Origin: Streptomyces changanensis
GTDB taxonomy: Bacteria > Actinomycetota > Actinomycetes > Streptomycetales > Streptomycetaceae
NCBI RefSeq assembly: GCF_024600715.1
Contig: NZ_CP102332.1
Span: forward strand, 1,674,001 to 1,738,000
Length of the DNA: 64,000 nucleotides
Direction of reading: 5' to 3'
Part shown: in pieces, positions 7,113-15,728 of the stretch
Numbering within the stretch: the stretch's first letter is position 1
Layout of the letters: each line of letters starts with the position of its first letter
Translations under genes and position numbers: made by a program
Notes under the pieces: generated by a model
The model's database searches: none
Told to the model about the DNA's origin: nothing
What the model saw: only the letters and a program-made list of their open reading frames with translations

Positions 7113-10100
7113 TCAGGCGTTGACGAGGGTCTTGTCCTCCGTGGGGGTCGCCTTCGCCTCGCGCTTCGCGCGGCGGCGTTCCTTGCGCAGCTCGACCATC
7201 GCGTACAGCGTCGGCACCAGCAGCAGCGTGAGGAGCGTGGAGGTGATCAGGCCGCCGATCACCACGACCGCCAGCGGCTGCGCGATGAAGCCGCCCTCGC
7301 CCGTGATGCCGAGGGCCATCGGGAGCAGGGCGAAGATCGTCGCCAGGGCCGTCATGAGGATCGGGCGGAGGCGGTGGCGGCCTCCCTCGACGACCGACTC
7401 GATCACCCCGAGCCCCTGGGCCCGGTACTGGTTGATGAGGTCGATCAGCACGATCGCGTTGGTGACGACGATGCCGATCAGCATCAGCATGCCGATCATC
7501 GCGGGGACGCCCATCGCCGTGCCGGTGGCGATCAGCAGACCGATGGCGCCGGTCGCCGCGAAGGGGATGGAGACCAGCAGGATCAGCGGCTGGACCAGCG
7601 AGCGGAACGTCGCCACCAGCAGCATGAAGACGATCGCGATGGCCGCCAGCATCGCCAGGCCCAGGTTGGCGAACGCCTCCTCCTGGTCCTCCGACACCCC
7701 GCCGATGGAGGCCGTGGCGCCCTCCGGCAGGTCCAGTGCGTTGATCTTCGCCTGGAGGTCGGCGCTGACCGCGCCCGTGTTGTCGCCGGTCGGCTTGGCC
7801 GTGATGGTCGCGGCGCGGGAGCCGTCGATGCGGGTCATCGACACCGGGCCCGGCACCAGCCTCACGTCCGCGACGTCACCCAGCTTCACCGGGCCCAGCG
7901 GCAGCCGCCGCAGCTCGGCCAGGGTCCGCGCCGGGGCGGCGGAGGTGATGACGACGTCGCGCTCGGTGTCGTCGAGGACCGCCTTGCCGACGGGGGTGCC
8001 GCGCACGGCCTCGGCGACCGCCATCCCCAGCGCGGCGTCGTTGAGGCCCGCCTCGGCCGCGCGTGCGTCGGCCCGCACCGAGACCCGCGGCACGGACTGC
8101 GACAGGTCGCTCTGCACGTCGGTGACGTCGTCGAGTTCGGCCACCTCGGCCCGCACCTGCTCGGACGCCTTCTTCAGGGTGGCGGCGTCCGCGGCCTTCA
8201 CCACGACGCTCAGGTCCTGGTTGCCGAAGCCGTCGCCCGCCGCGATCGTCGTGTCGCCGATGCCGCCCAGCTTGCCCAGCTCGGCGTCGATGCGGTCGCG
8301 GGCCCGCTCGTACGAGGCGGAGTCCGTCAGCGTCACCTGGTAGGACGCCTGGTTGGCGCCCGTACCGCCGCCGAAGGCCGCCATGAAGCCGGACGAGCCC
8401 ACGGTGACCTGGTAGTCCTTCACCTCGTCGGTCGAGGCGAGGACCGCCTCCACCTTCCTGGCGGCGGCGTCCGCCGCCTCCAGGCTGGTGCCGGCGGGCA
8501 GCTCCTGCCTGATGGAGAGGACCTCCTGGTCGCCCTGGTCGAAGAAGTTGGTCTTCAGCAGCGGGGCCATGCCGAGGGTGCCGGCGAAGACGACGACGGC
8601 GATCAGGACGCTGGTGAGGCGGCGGCGCGTCGCGAAGCGCAGCACGGGGACGTACGCGCGCTGCAGGACGCTGCGGCTCTCCTTCTCCTCCGCCGCGCGC
8701 CGGGCCTCGTCCGGGTCGGCGGAGGTGCCCTTGGGGGCGCGCAGGAACCAGTACGACAGGACCGGCACGACCGTCAGCGAGACGAGGAGGGAGGCGAGCA
8801 GGGCCGCGGTGACGGTGAGGGAGAACGAGCCGAACAGCTCGCCCACCATGCCGCCGACCAGGCCGATCGGCAGGAACACCGCCACGGTGGTGAGGGTGGA
8901 GGAGGTGACGGCGCCCGCCACCTCGCGCACCGCCGTGAGGATCGCCGCCTGGCGCTCCTCGCCGTAGCCGAGGTGCCGCTTGATGTTCTCCAGGACCACG
9001 ATCGAGTCGTCGACGACCCGGCCGATGGCGATGGTGAGCGCGCCGAGCGTCAGCATGTTCAGGGACAGGTCCCGCGTCCACAGCACGATCAGGGCGAGCA
9101 CGACGGAGAGCGGGATGGAGACCGCGGTGACCAGCGTCGAGCGGATCGAGGCCAGGAACACCAGGATGACGAGGACGGCGAAGACCAGACCGAGCGCGCC
9201 CTCCGTGGTCAGGCCGGAGATGGACTTCGAGACGGCCGGGCCCTGGTCGGAGACGACCGTCAGCTCGGCGCCCGCGCCGAGGTCGGCGCGCAGTCCGGGC
9301 AGCTTGTCCTCGACGGCCTCGGAGATGGCGACGGCACTGCCGTCGTTGTCCATGGTGGCCATGACGGCGAGGCTCGGCTTGCCGTTCGTGCGCGTGAGGG
9401 AGACCCGCCGGGACTCCTCCTGCCGCACGGTCGCGACGTCGCCGAGGCGGACCGCGGCGCCCTTCGCGGGCTTGATCCGCAGGTCCTCGATCTGCCGCAG
9501 CGAGGTGAAGCCGCCGCCGACCTGGACGGTGCGGCTCTCGCCGGCCTCGGAGAAGGAGCCGGCGGGCACCGTCGCGCCGCCGGCGCGCAGCGCGTCGGCC
9601 AGCTGGACGGTGGTGAGGCCGGCCGCGCCGAGCTTCCGGACGTCGGGGGTGACGGAGACCTGGAGGTCCTGGACACCGTCGATCGAGACCTGGCCGACGC
9701 CGTCGATGTCCTCCAGCGCCGGCACGACGGTCCGCTCCAGCTGGTCGGCGAGGGCCTGCTGGTCCTTGTTCGACGTGACGGCGAGGACGACCGTCGGGAT
9801 GTCGTCGGTCGAGCCGGCGATCACCTGCGGCTCGACGTCCTCCGGCAGCTGGGCGCGGGCCCGGTTCACGGCCTGCTGGACGTCGGCGACGAGCTGCTTG
9901 GTGCCCTCGTCGCCGTAGTCGAACGTCGCCATGACCAGGGCGTTGCCCTCACTCGCCGTCGCCGTGACGCCCTTGATGCCGTCGACGGCCTCCAGGGACG
10001 CCTCCAGCGGTTCGACGACCTGCTTCTCGACCACGTCGGGGGAGGCGCCGGGGTACGGCGCGAGGACCGACACCATGGGCAGTTCGATGGAGGGCAGCAG

Positions 10101-10208
10101 CTGCTGCTTGAGCTGGGGGATGGCGATCGTGCCGAAGACGATCGCGACGATCGACATCAGGCCTGTCAGGGCCCGCTGGGCGAGGCTGAGTCTGGACAGC
10201 CAGGACAT
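7113..10208 (-). CDS. RND-superfamily efflux permease (AcrB/SwrC-like)
   Basis: 1031 aa, normal length for a hydrophobe/amphiphile efflux RND pump. The N-terminus (MSWLSRLSLAQRALTGLMSI) leads into TM1. Two large extracytoplasmic loops follow TM1 and TM7, with about 12 TM segments in total. The proton-relay motif GRVVDDSIVVLENI in TM4 keeps both aspartates. The opening stretch QLLPSIELPMVSVLAPYPGA is typical of the Gram-positive AcrB/SwrC type, which works without an outer-membrane channel. The ATG at 10208 starts the conserved sequence. It lies 145 nt downstream of a two-component system on the same strand, a plausible controller. Substrates are not predictable. Confidence 0.9.
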   Translation of the reverse strand: MSWLSRLSLAQRALTGLMSIVAIVFGTIAIPQLKQQLLPSIELPMVSVLAPYPGASPDVVEKQVVEPLEASLEAVDGIKGVTATASEGNALVMATFDYGDEGTKQLVADVQQAVNRARAQLPEDVEPQVIAGSTDDIPTVVLAVTSNKDQQALADQLERTVVPALEDIDGVGQVSIDGVQDLQVSVTPDVRKLGAAGLTTVQLADALRAGGATVPAGSFSEAGESRTVQVGGGFTSLRQIEDLRIKPAKGAAVRLGDVATVRQEESRRVSLTRTNGKPSLAVMATMDNDGSAVAISEAVEDKLPGLRADLGAGAELTVVSDQGPAVSKSISGLTTEGALGLVFAVLVILVFLASIRSTLVTAVSIPLSVVLALIVLWTRDLSLNMLTLGALTIAIGRVVDDSIVVLENIKRHLGYGEERQAAILTAVREVAGAVTSSTLTTVAVFLPIGLVGGMVGELFGSFSLTVTAALLASLLVSLTVVPVLSYWFLRAPKGTSADPDEARRAAEEKESRSVLQRAYVPVLRFATRRRLTSVLIAVVVFAGTLGMAPLLKTNFFDQGDQEVLSIRQELPAGTSLEAADAAARKVEAVLASTDEVKDYQVTVGSSGFMAAFGGGTGANQASYQVTLTDSASYERARDRIDAELGKLGGIGDTTIAAGDGFGNQDLSVVVKAADAATLKKASEQVRAEVAELDDVTDVQSDLSQSVPRVSVRADARAAEAGLNDAALGMAVAEAVRGTPVGKAVLDDTERDVVITSAAPARTLAELRRLPLGPVKLGDVADVRLVPGPVSMTRIDGSRAATITAKPTGDNTGAVSADLQAKINALDLPEGATASIGGVSEDQEEAFANLGLAMLAAIAIVFMLLVATFRSLVQPLILLVSIPFAATGAIGLLIATGTAMGVPAMIGMLMLIGIVVTNAIVLIDLINQYRAQGLGVIESVVEGGRHRLRPILMTALATIFALLPMALGITGEGGFIAQPLAVVVIGGLITSTLLTLLLVPTLYAMVELRKERRRAKREAKATPTEDKTLVNA

Positions 10209-10353
10209 GGCGTCTCGTGTCTCTCTTCCGCGGTGTGGCTCGACGTGGTGGGTGCTCCCCCACACCATCGGCCATCGCGGAGGGGCGATCCCTCGCCCCC
10301 AGGTCCATTCCTGGCGCCGCGCGTACCGCGCCCGGAGTACGCGGGCCGGGCGG

Positions 10354-11055
10354 TCACTCCACCCTTGGACGTACCAACCCCGACTCGTACGCGAAGACGA
10401 CCAGCTGGGCGCGGTCGCGGGCCCCGACCTTCGCCATGGCGCGGTTCACGTGGGTCTTGACGGTGAGCGGACTGACCTCCAGGCGCTCGGCGATCCCGTC
10501 GTTGGGGAGTCCGGCGGCGACGTGGACGAGGACCTCGCGCTCGCGGCCGGTCAGCGCGGAGAGCCGTTCGGCGCGGCCGCCCGTCCCGCCGGCGCCGCCC
10601 GGTTCGCCGCCGCCCTGGGCGAGGAACCGGGCGATGAGGCCCTTGGTCGCGGCGGGCGACAGCAGCGCCTCGCCGGCGGCGGCGATCCGGATCGCGCTGA
10701 GCAGCTCGTCGGGCTCCGCGCCCTTGCCGAGGAAGCCGGAGGCGCCGGCGCGCAGCGACTGCACGACGTACTCGTCGACCTCGAAGGTGGTCAGCATGAC
10801 GACGCGGACGTGGTCGAGGGCCGGGTCGGAGGTGATCTCCCGGGTGGCGGCGAGTCCGTCGCTGCCCGGCATGCGGATGTCCATGAGGACGACGTCCGGT
10901 CCGGTCGCGCGGGCCAGGGCCACGGCCTCGGCGCCGTCGGACGCCTCCCCCACGACCTCCATGTCCGGCTCCGACTCGACGAGCACCCGGAAGGCGCTGC
11001 GGAGCAGCGCCTGGTCGTCGGCGAGCAGCACCCTGATCGGCCCGGTGGTCGTCAT
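10354..11055 (-). CDS. NarL/FixJ-family response regulator
   Basis: 233 aa. Receiver domain at residues 6-120 with the acidic pocket LADDQ, phospho-acceptor D59 in VVLMDIRMPG and K111 in GFLGKG. A Gly-rich linker (about 140-165) leads to a LuxR-type HTH (LTGREREVLVHVAAGL then SPLTVKTHVNRAM). It would bind DNA when phosphorylated by the kinase encoded just upstream. Its ATG at 11055 overlaps the kinase stop by 4 bp (ATGA), so the two are translationally coupled. The RND gene follows 145 nt downstream on the same strand. Confidence 0.93.
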   Translation of the reverse strand: MTTTGPIRVLLADDQALLRSAFRVLVESEPDMEVVGEASDGAEAVALARATGPDVVLMDIRMPGSDGLAATREITSDPALDHVRVVMLTTFEVDEYVVQSLRAGASGFLGKGAEPDELLSAIRIAAAGEALLSPAATKGLIARFLAQGGGEPGGAGGTGGRAERLSALTGREREVLVHVAAGLPNDGIAERLEVSPLTVKTHVNRAMAKVGARDRAQLVVFAYESGLVRPRVE

Positions 11056-12302
11056 GTGGCTCCGTCCTCCCCGCCGCGCGTGGTGAGGGGCAGTATCGCC
11101 TGGACGCGGAAGCCGCCCCCGTAGCGGGGTCCCGCGGTGAGCGCGCCGCCCAGCGCGCCGACCCGCTCGCGCATGCCGACGAGGCCGTGCCCGCCCGGAG
11201 CCCCGGCGGCCCCCGGCGCGCCGACGGCCTGCACCGGGGCGGTGCCGTCGTCCAGGACGGTGACCTCGACGGTACGGCCCACCCGCAGGACGCTCACCTC
11301 GGCGGTGGCGCCCTGGCCCGCGTGCTTGCGGACGTTGGTCAGGGCCTCCTGGATGATCCGGTACGCGGCGAGGTCGACGGCGGAGGGCAGGTGGGTGTCC
11401 TGGTCGGTGCGGGCGAGCCGCACCGGGAGGCCGGCGTTGCGGAAGGTGTCCAGCAGGTCGTCCAGGACGGCGAGGCCGGGCGCCGGCTCGGTGGGCGCCT
11501 CCGGGTCCCCGGACTGGCGAAGCAGGCCGACGGTGGCGCGCAGCTCGTCCAGCGCGGACCGGCTGGCCTCCCGGACGTGCGCCAGCGCCTCCTTCGCCTG
11601 GTCCGGGCGCTTGTCCATGACGTGCGCGGCCACCCCGGCCTGGACGTTGACCAGGGCGATGTGGTGGGCGACGACGTCGTGGAGGTCGCGGGCGATGCGC
11701 AGGCGCTCCTCCGCGACGCGGCGCCGGGCCTCCTCCTCGCGGGTCCGCTCGGCGCGGTCGGCGCGCTCCCGTATCGCGTCGATGAAGGCGCGGCGGCTGC
11801 GGACGGCGTCGCCCGCGGCGGCCGCCATGCCCGTCCACGCGAAGACGCCGAGGTTCTGCTGGGCGTACCAGGGGGACGAGCCGAAGGACATGGCGACGGC
11901 CGTCAGCACGGTCATCGTCGCCAGGCCGACGCGCCAGGTGGTGGGGCGGTCGGTGCGGGAGGCGACCGTGTACAGGGCCACGACGGCGCTCATCGCGACG
12001 GGCGCGGGCGGGTCGCCCGCGACGAACTCGGCGACGGTCACGGCGCCCGTGACCGCCAGCGCCCGCAGGGGCGCCCGGCGCCGGGCCACGAGGGCGGCCG
12101 CGCCGAGCATCATGAGGACGACGCCGGCCGGGCCGGGGGTGCGGATGCCGAACGTCGGGCCGGTGCCGTCACCGTGCGGGTCGACGAAGGAGCCGAGGAC
12201 CATCGCCGCGAGGACGGCGGCGGCGAGCAGGGCGTCACAGGCCACCGGGTGGGCGCGCAGCCGGTCGCGGGCGCGGGTGAGGGCGTTTCCTTGTGCCGGC
12301 AC
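11052..12302 (-). CDS. Sensor histidine kinase, NarL-type partner
   Basis: 416 aa from the GTG at 12302. The start is uncertain: no clear ribosome binding site is seen, and the frame stays open another 98 codons upstream through low-complexity sequence that is unlikely to be coding. The N-terminal half has about 4-5 TM helices (first at DALLAAAVLAAMVLGSFV). The HisKA_3 dimerisation helix carries the phospho-His in RIARDLHDVVAHHIAL. The ATPase lobe has EALTNVRKHAG (N box), VLDDGTAP and GHGLVGMRERV. Long extracytoplasmic sensing loops are absent, so the signal is probably sensed in or near the membrane. It is coupled to the response regulator. Confidence 0.85.
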   Translation of the reverse strand: MPAQGNALTRARDRLRAHPVACDALLAAAVLAAMVLGSFVDPHGDGTGPTFGIRTPGPAGVVLMMLGAAALVARRRAPLRALAVTGAVTVAEFVAGDPPAPVAMSAVVALYTVASRTDRPTTWRVGLATMTVLTAVAMSFGSSPWYAQQNLGVFAWTGMAAAAGDAVRSRRAFIDAIRERADRAERTREEEARRRVAEERLRIARDLHDVVAHHIALVNVQAGVAAHVMDKRPDQAKEALAHVREASRSALDELRATVGLLRQSGDPEAPTEPAPGLAVLDDLLDTFRNAGLPVRLARTDQDTHLPSAVDLAAYRIIQEALTNVRKHAGQGATAEVSVLRVGRTVEVTVLDDGTAPVQAVGAPGAAGAPGGHGLVGMRERVGALGGALTAGPRYGGGFRVQAILPLTTRGGEDGAT

Positions 12303-12851
12303 ACCGAGAGGGTAAGCCAGTCGGCTCCGATAGCCGCCGGGCCGGTACGCCTGGCCCGGCGGGGGCGGGGTGGGGCGGGGTCTCGTGGCCCGGCGGAGGC
12401 GAGGGTGGGGGTGGGGGTGGGGTCTGGTGGGCCGGCGGAGGCAGGCGCGGTCCGGAGGGCCGGTGGAGGCGGGTGGGCCCCGGAGGACCGGCGGCCGGGG
12501 CGGTGGGTCCGGCGGGTCGGCGGTGGCCGGTGCCGTGCGATGGGCGACGGTGGGTCCGGCGGGTCGGCGACCGGTGCGGCCCGGTGGGCGGACCATGCGG
12601 TGCGCTGGGCAGGCGGTGGGGCGCGCGGTGGCCTGACGGCGCTGGTGCGGTGCCCTGGGCCGGCGGTGGCCCGTGCGGTCCCGGTGGGCGGCGGCGGCCC
12701 ATGCCGTGCGGTGGCCGGTGCGGTGGGCGCGGTCCCGTGGCGTACGGGAGCGTGGCGGGCACGAGGGCGCGGGTCGAGGCGGCGGACGCCCGGGGGCCCG
12801 CCGCCCGGGGTCACGCCGTGGTGCGGGCGCGGGGCCCGGGGCGTCAGGGGC
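12303..12851. other. Gene-free G-rich region with degenerate repeats
   Basis: 549 bases lacking a credible gene. GGTGGGTCCGGCGGGTCGGCG occurs near 12500 and recurs almost unchanged near 12549, inside a long run of GGTG/CGGTGCGG units. The many open frames reflect G+C content. It separates the histidine kinase start from the pspAA stop. Confidence 0.5.
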
Positions 12852-13133
12852 TCACGCCGGGGGGATCAGGCCGTCCTCCGTGAGAAGGGACCGCACGTCC
12901 TCCAGGGACGCGTCGGGTGCCGGGAGGATGAGCTCGGACGGCTCCAGGGAGTCGTCCGGCAGTGGCTCGCCCAGCTCGCGGACCCTGCCCAGCAGCGCAA
13001 GCAGGGTCCGGCGGAAACCGGTGTCGTCACCGGTCTCCATCTCGGCGAGCAGTTCGTCGTCGAGCCGGTCCAGTTCGGCGAAGTGGCCGTCGGCCAACCT
13101 CACCTGGCCCTCCCCCATGATCCGAACGATCAT
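12852..13133 (-). CDS. pspAA: PspA-associated protein PspAA
   Basis: 93 aa, soluble and acidic. It starts MIVRIMGEGQVRLAD and ends EDGLIPPA, with a Leu-rich middle (LALLGRVRELGEPLPDD). I recognise it as the small partner found downstream of PspA in actinobacteria. It begins 13 nt after the pspA stop on the same strand, so the pair should be co-transcribed. It presumably modulates PspA during envelope stress; the mechanism is not visible in the sequence. Confidence 0.85.
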   Translation of the reverse strand: MIVRIMGEGQVRLADGHFAELDRLDDELLAEMETGDDTGFRRTLLALLGRVRELGEPLPDDSLEPSELILPAPDASLEDVRSLLTEDGLIPPA

Positions 13134-13146
13134 GACGCGCCCGTCC

Positions 13147-13947
13147 TCACTGCTTGTCGAACCTCGGCCGCGCCTCCGGCCGGCCCTGACCCTGGTCCTG
13201 CTGCGTGCCGTCGGCGCCCTCGATGGCCTGCTGCGGCGTCGTGCCGCCCGCGAGCTCGGCCTTCATGCGCTGCAGCTCCAGCTCCACGTCCGTCCCGCCC
13301 GACAGGCGGTCCAGCTCGGCCTGGATGTCGTCCTTCGCCAGTCCCGACCGGTCGTCGAGGGCGCCGGAGGCGAGCAGTTCGTCGATGGCGCCGGCGCGCG
13401 CCTGGAGCTGCGCGGTCTTGTCCTCGGCGCGCTGGATGGCGACGCCGACGTCGCTCATCTCCTCGCTGATCCCGGAGAAGGACTCGGCGATGCGCGTCTG
13501 GGCCTGCGCCGCCGTGTACGTGGCCTTGATCGTCTCCTTCTTGGTGCGGAAGGCGTCGACCTTGGCCTGCAGCCGCTGCGCGGCGAGCGTGAGCTTCTCC
13601 TCCTCGCCCTGCAGCGTCTGGTGCTGCGTCTCCAGGTCGGTGACCTGCTGCTGGAGCGCGGCCCGCCGGGACAGCGCCTCGCGGGCGAGGTCCTCACGGC
13701 CGAGGGCCAGCGCCTTGCGGCCCTGGTCCTCCAGCTTGGCGGACTGGCCCTGCAGCTGGTTGAGCTGGAGTTCGAGGCGCTTGCGGGACGTCGCCACGTC
13801 CGCCACGCCGCGCCGGACCTTCTGGAGGAGCTCCAGCTGCTTCTGGTACGAGTAATCGAGGGTCTCGCGCGGGTCCTCGGCCCGGTCCAGGGCCTTGTTC
13901 GCCTTCGCGCGGAAGATCATCCCCATACGCTTCATGACACCGCTCAT
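13147..13947 (-). CDS. pspA: PspA/IM30 phage shock protein A homologue
   Basis: 266 aa. The N-terminal amphipathic stretch MSGVMKRMGMIFRAKANKAL is followed by the PspA signature DPRETLDYSYQKQLELLQKV. Long heptad-rich coiled coils cover about residues 30-215 and a Gln/Gly-rich tail ends the protein. PspA-family proteins bind stressed membranes and assemble into helical or ring scaffolds. The ATG at 13947 starts the amphipathic helix and is preceded by AGAAGGGGG. It is divergent from the DUF3043 gene and forms an operon with pspAA. Confidence 0.93.
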   Translation of the reverse strand: MSGVMKRMGMIFRAKANKALDRAEDPRETLDYSYQKQLELLQKVRRGVADVATSRKRLELQLNQLQGQSAKLEDQGRKALALGREDLAREALSRRAALQQQVTDLETQHQTLQGEEEKLTLAAQRLQAKVDAFRTKKETIKATYTAAQAQTRIAESFSGISEEMSDVGVAIQRAEDKTAQLQARAGAIDELLASGALDDRSGLAKDDIQAELDRLSGGTDVELELQRMKAELAGGTTPQQAIEGADGTQQDQGQGRPEARPRFDKQ

Positions 13948-14198
13948 GGGCTTCGCGCGCCCCCTTCTGACCGACTTCGGCTGCAGCACTCCGACAGAAC
14001 CCACAGTACGGGCCCCGCATCCATTACCGCACTGTTCGGGGGCCGATGGGCTCCTCCCCAAGGACGAGTGCGGGGCGACCCGTCTCCGGCCCGGGGAGTA
14101 GACGGCCCCGGGATCCGGTGCGGGCACGTACCGGATGGAGGACGCGGGCCGTTGCCGGATCGTTCCCCACGGGGGTGGGGTCCACACCCGGCACCCCG

Positions 14199-14204
14199 TA
14201 CCCT
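14199..14204 (+). promoter_or_regulatory. Leaderless -10 element TACCCT
   Basis: TACCCT lies 8 nt before the GTG at 14213, with no ribosome binding site between them. Confidence 0.45.
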
Positions 14205-14212
14205 TGGGGTTT

Positions 14213-14809
14213 GTGTTCCGTAGCCGTTCGAAGGAAGAGAAGGCCCCCACCGGCAAGGTGACGGCGGACCTCTCCACGCAGCCCCGCGACCCGCAGGCCC
14301 CCAAGGGCCGACCTACCCCGAAGCGGAGTGAGGCCCAGTCCCAGCGCCGCCGTGCGTCGACGCCGACCCTCGACCGCAAGGAGGCGATGCGCCGCCAGCG
14401 CGAGGCGCGCCGCGCCGACATGGCCCGCCAGCGGCAGGCACTCGCCACCGGCGACGAGCGTTTCCTGCCCGCCCGTGACCGCGGCCCCGTGCGCCGCTTC
14501 GTCCGTGACTTCGTCGACTCGCGGTTCTTCGTCGCCGAGATGTTCCTCCCGCTCGCCGTGGTCATCCTCGTCCTGTCGCTGATCCAGGCCGGGCAGATGC
14601 AGACGATCGCCACCATGCTGTGGCTGGGCGTGATCGTGCTGATCGTCGTCGACTCGATCGGTCTGTCGATCCGGTTGAAGAAGCAGCTCAAGCAGCGCTT
14701 CCCGAACGAGCCGAAGCGTGGCGCCGTGGCGTACGCGCTGATGCGCTCGCTCCAGATGCGCCGGCTGCGGCTGCCGAAGCCGCAGGTCAAACGGGGAGAG
14801 CGACCCTGA
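14213..14809 (+). CDS. DUF3043 membrane protein
   Basis: 198 aa starting VFRSRSKEEKAPTGKV. The N-terminal half (about 1-95) is very basic and probably coiled coil (RRQREARRADMARQRQAL). Two TM helices follow (FFVAEMFLPLAVVILVLSLI and TMLWLGVIVLIVVDSIGL), then a basic C-terminal tail (RRLRLPKPQVKRGERP). The arrangement is that of the actinobacterial DUF3043 family, which has no known biochemical role. The GTG at 14213 is leaderless in appearance. Its stop codon overlaps the likely CTG start of the methyltransferase, so the two are co-expressed. Confidence 0.85.
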   Translation: MFRSRSKEEKAPTGKVTADLSTQPRDPQAPKGRPTPKRSEAQSQRRRASTPTLDRKEAMRRQREARRADMARQRQALATGDERFLPARDRGPVRRFVRDFVDSRFFVAEMFLPLAVVILVLSLIQAGQMQTIATMLWLGVIVLIVVDSIGLSIRLKKQLKQRFPNEPKRGAVAYALMRSLQMRRLRLPKPQVKRGERP

Positions 14810-15603
14810 GTACCACGCTGTCGGAACCCGGGGGCGCGTCGGCCGGGTGGCTGGACGGGGTCGGGGGGCTGCGCGACACGGTCCGCCAGGAGCTCGTGGC
14901 GCGCCAGCTGGACGAGCAGATAGGCGCCCGCTACCCGGTGGGGCAGCGGCTGCGGATCCTCGACGTCGGCATGGGCCGCGGCACACAGGCCCTGCGCCTG
15001 GCGCGGGCCGGGCACACGGTGACCGGCCTGGAGTCCGACCCGGAGATGCTGGGCGCCGTCCGCGAGGCGCTGGCGACCGAGCCGGCCGGGATCCGCGAGC
15101 GGTTCCGGACGATCGAGGCGGACGGCCGGGAGACGGGCGTCCACTTCCTGCCGGGCAGCTTCGACGTGGTGCTGTGCCACGGCGTCCTCATGTACGTGGA
15201 CGAACCCGACGCCGTCCTGGCCGGTCTCGCCCGGATGCTGGCGCCGGGCGGTCTGCTCTCCCTGCTCGTACGGAACGCCGACGCCCTGGCCATGCGGCCC
15301 GGGCTGGCCGGGGACTGGCCGGGCGCCCTGGCGGCGTTCGACTCCGACACCGACGCGGGCGGCCCCGGGCCGCGGGTGCGGGCCGACCGGCTGGAGACGC
15401 TCACCGCGACGCTCGCGGGCATCGCGGCGCCACTGCACGAGTGGTACGGGGTGCGGGTCTTCACCGAGTCCGTGCCGCCGGACCGGGGACTGCCCGCCGC
15501 CGACGAGCTGGAGCGGCTGCTGGCGGCCGAGGACCGGGCGGGCCGTACCGAGCCGTACCGCCGGGTCGCGGCGCTGCTGCACCTGTGCGGTGTGCGCGGC
15601 TGA
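14806..15603 (+). CDS. Class I SAM-dependent methyltransferase with a CTG start
   Basis: 265 aa. SAM-binding motif I is ILDVGMGRGTQALRLA, motif II GLESDPEM, and the post-I region is FDVVLCHGVLMYVDEPD, followed by MLAPGGLLSLLVRN, the usual Rossmann-fold methyltransferase series. The best start is CTG at 14806: it overlaps the previous stop as CTGA, and GGGGAGAG lies 5-8 nt before it. The next in-frame candidate, a GTG near 14896, would delete conserved N-terminal sequence. CTG starts are rare. The substrate is unknown; the fold resembles ubiquinone- and mycolic-type methyltransferases. Confidence 0.8.
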   Translation: MSTTLSEPGGASAGWLDGVGGLRDTVRQELVARQLDEQIGARYPVGQRLRILDVGMGRGTQALRLARAGHTVTGLESDPEMLGAVREALATEPAGIRERFRTIEADGRETGVHFLPGSFDVVLCHGVLMYVDEPDAVLAGLARMLAPGGLLSLLVRNADALAMRPGLAGDWPGALAAFDSDTDAGGPGPRVRADRLETLTATLAGIAAPLHEWYGVRVFTESVPPDRGLPAADELERLLAAEDRAGRTEPYRRVAALLHLCGVRG

Positions 15604-15728
15604 CGGGCGCGCGACGCGGACGGACGCACGGGGGCGCGGGGGCGGCCGTGAGGGGCGCGTGGGGGTGTGATCCGGCCTGATGCCGGTCACCGGGCAGGCG
15701 GGGGCCGCGTTTCCGCGTCTTTGTCGGC

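Noticed and set aside
6915..10460. 1181-codon plus-strand open frame over the RND gene
   Set aside because: It is the antisense shadow of the RND gene. The reading is Arg/Gly/Asp-rich low complexity and has no domain, while the minus-strand frame shows full RND motifs.
12303..12851. Possible genes in the G-rich gap before the histidine kinase
   Set aside because: All frames read as Arg/Gly/Pro repeats, none has a ribosome binding site plus normal composition, and the DNA itself is a degenerate repeat.
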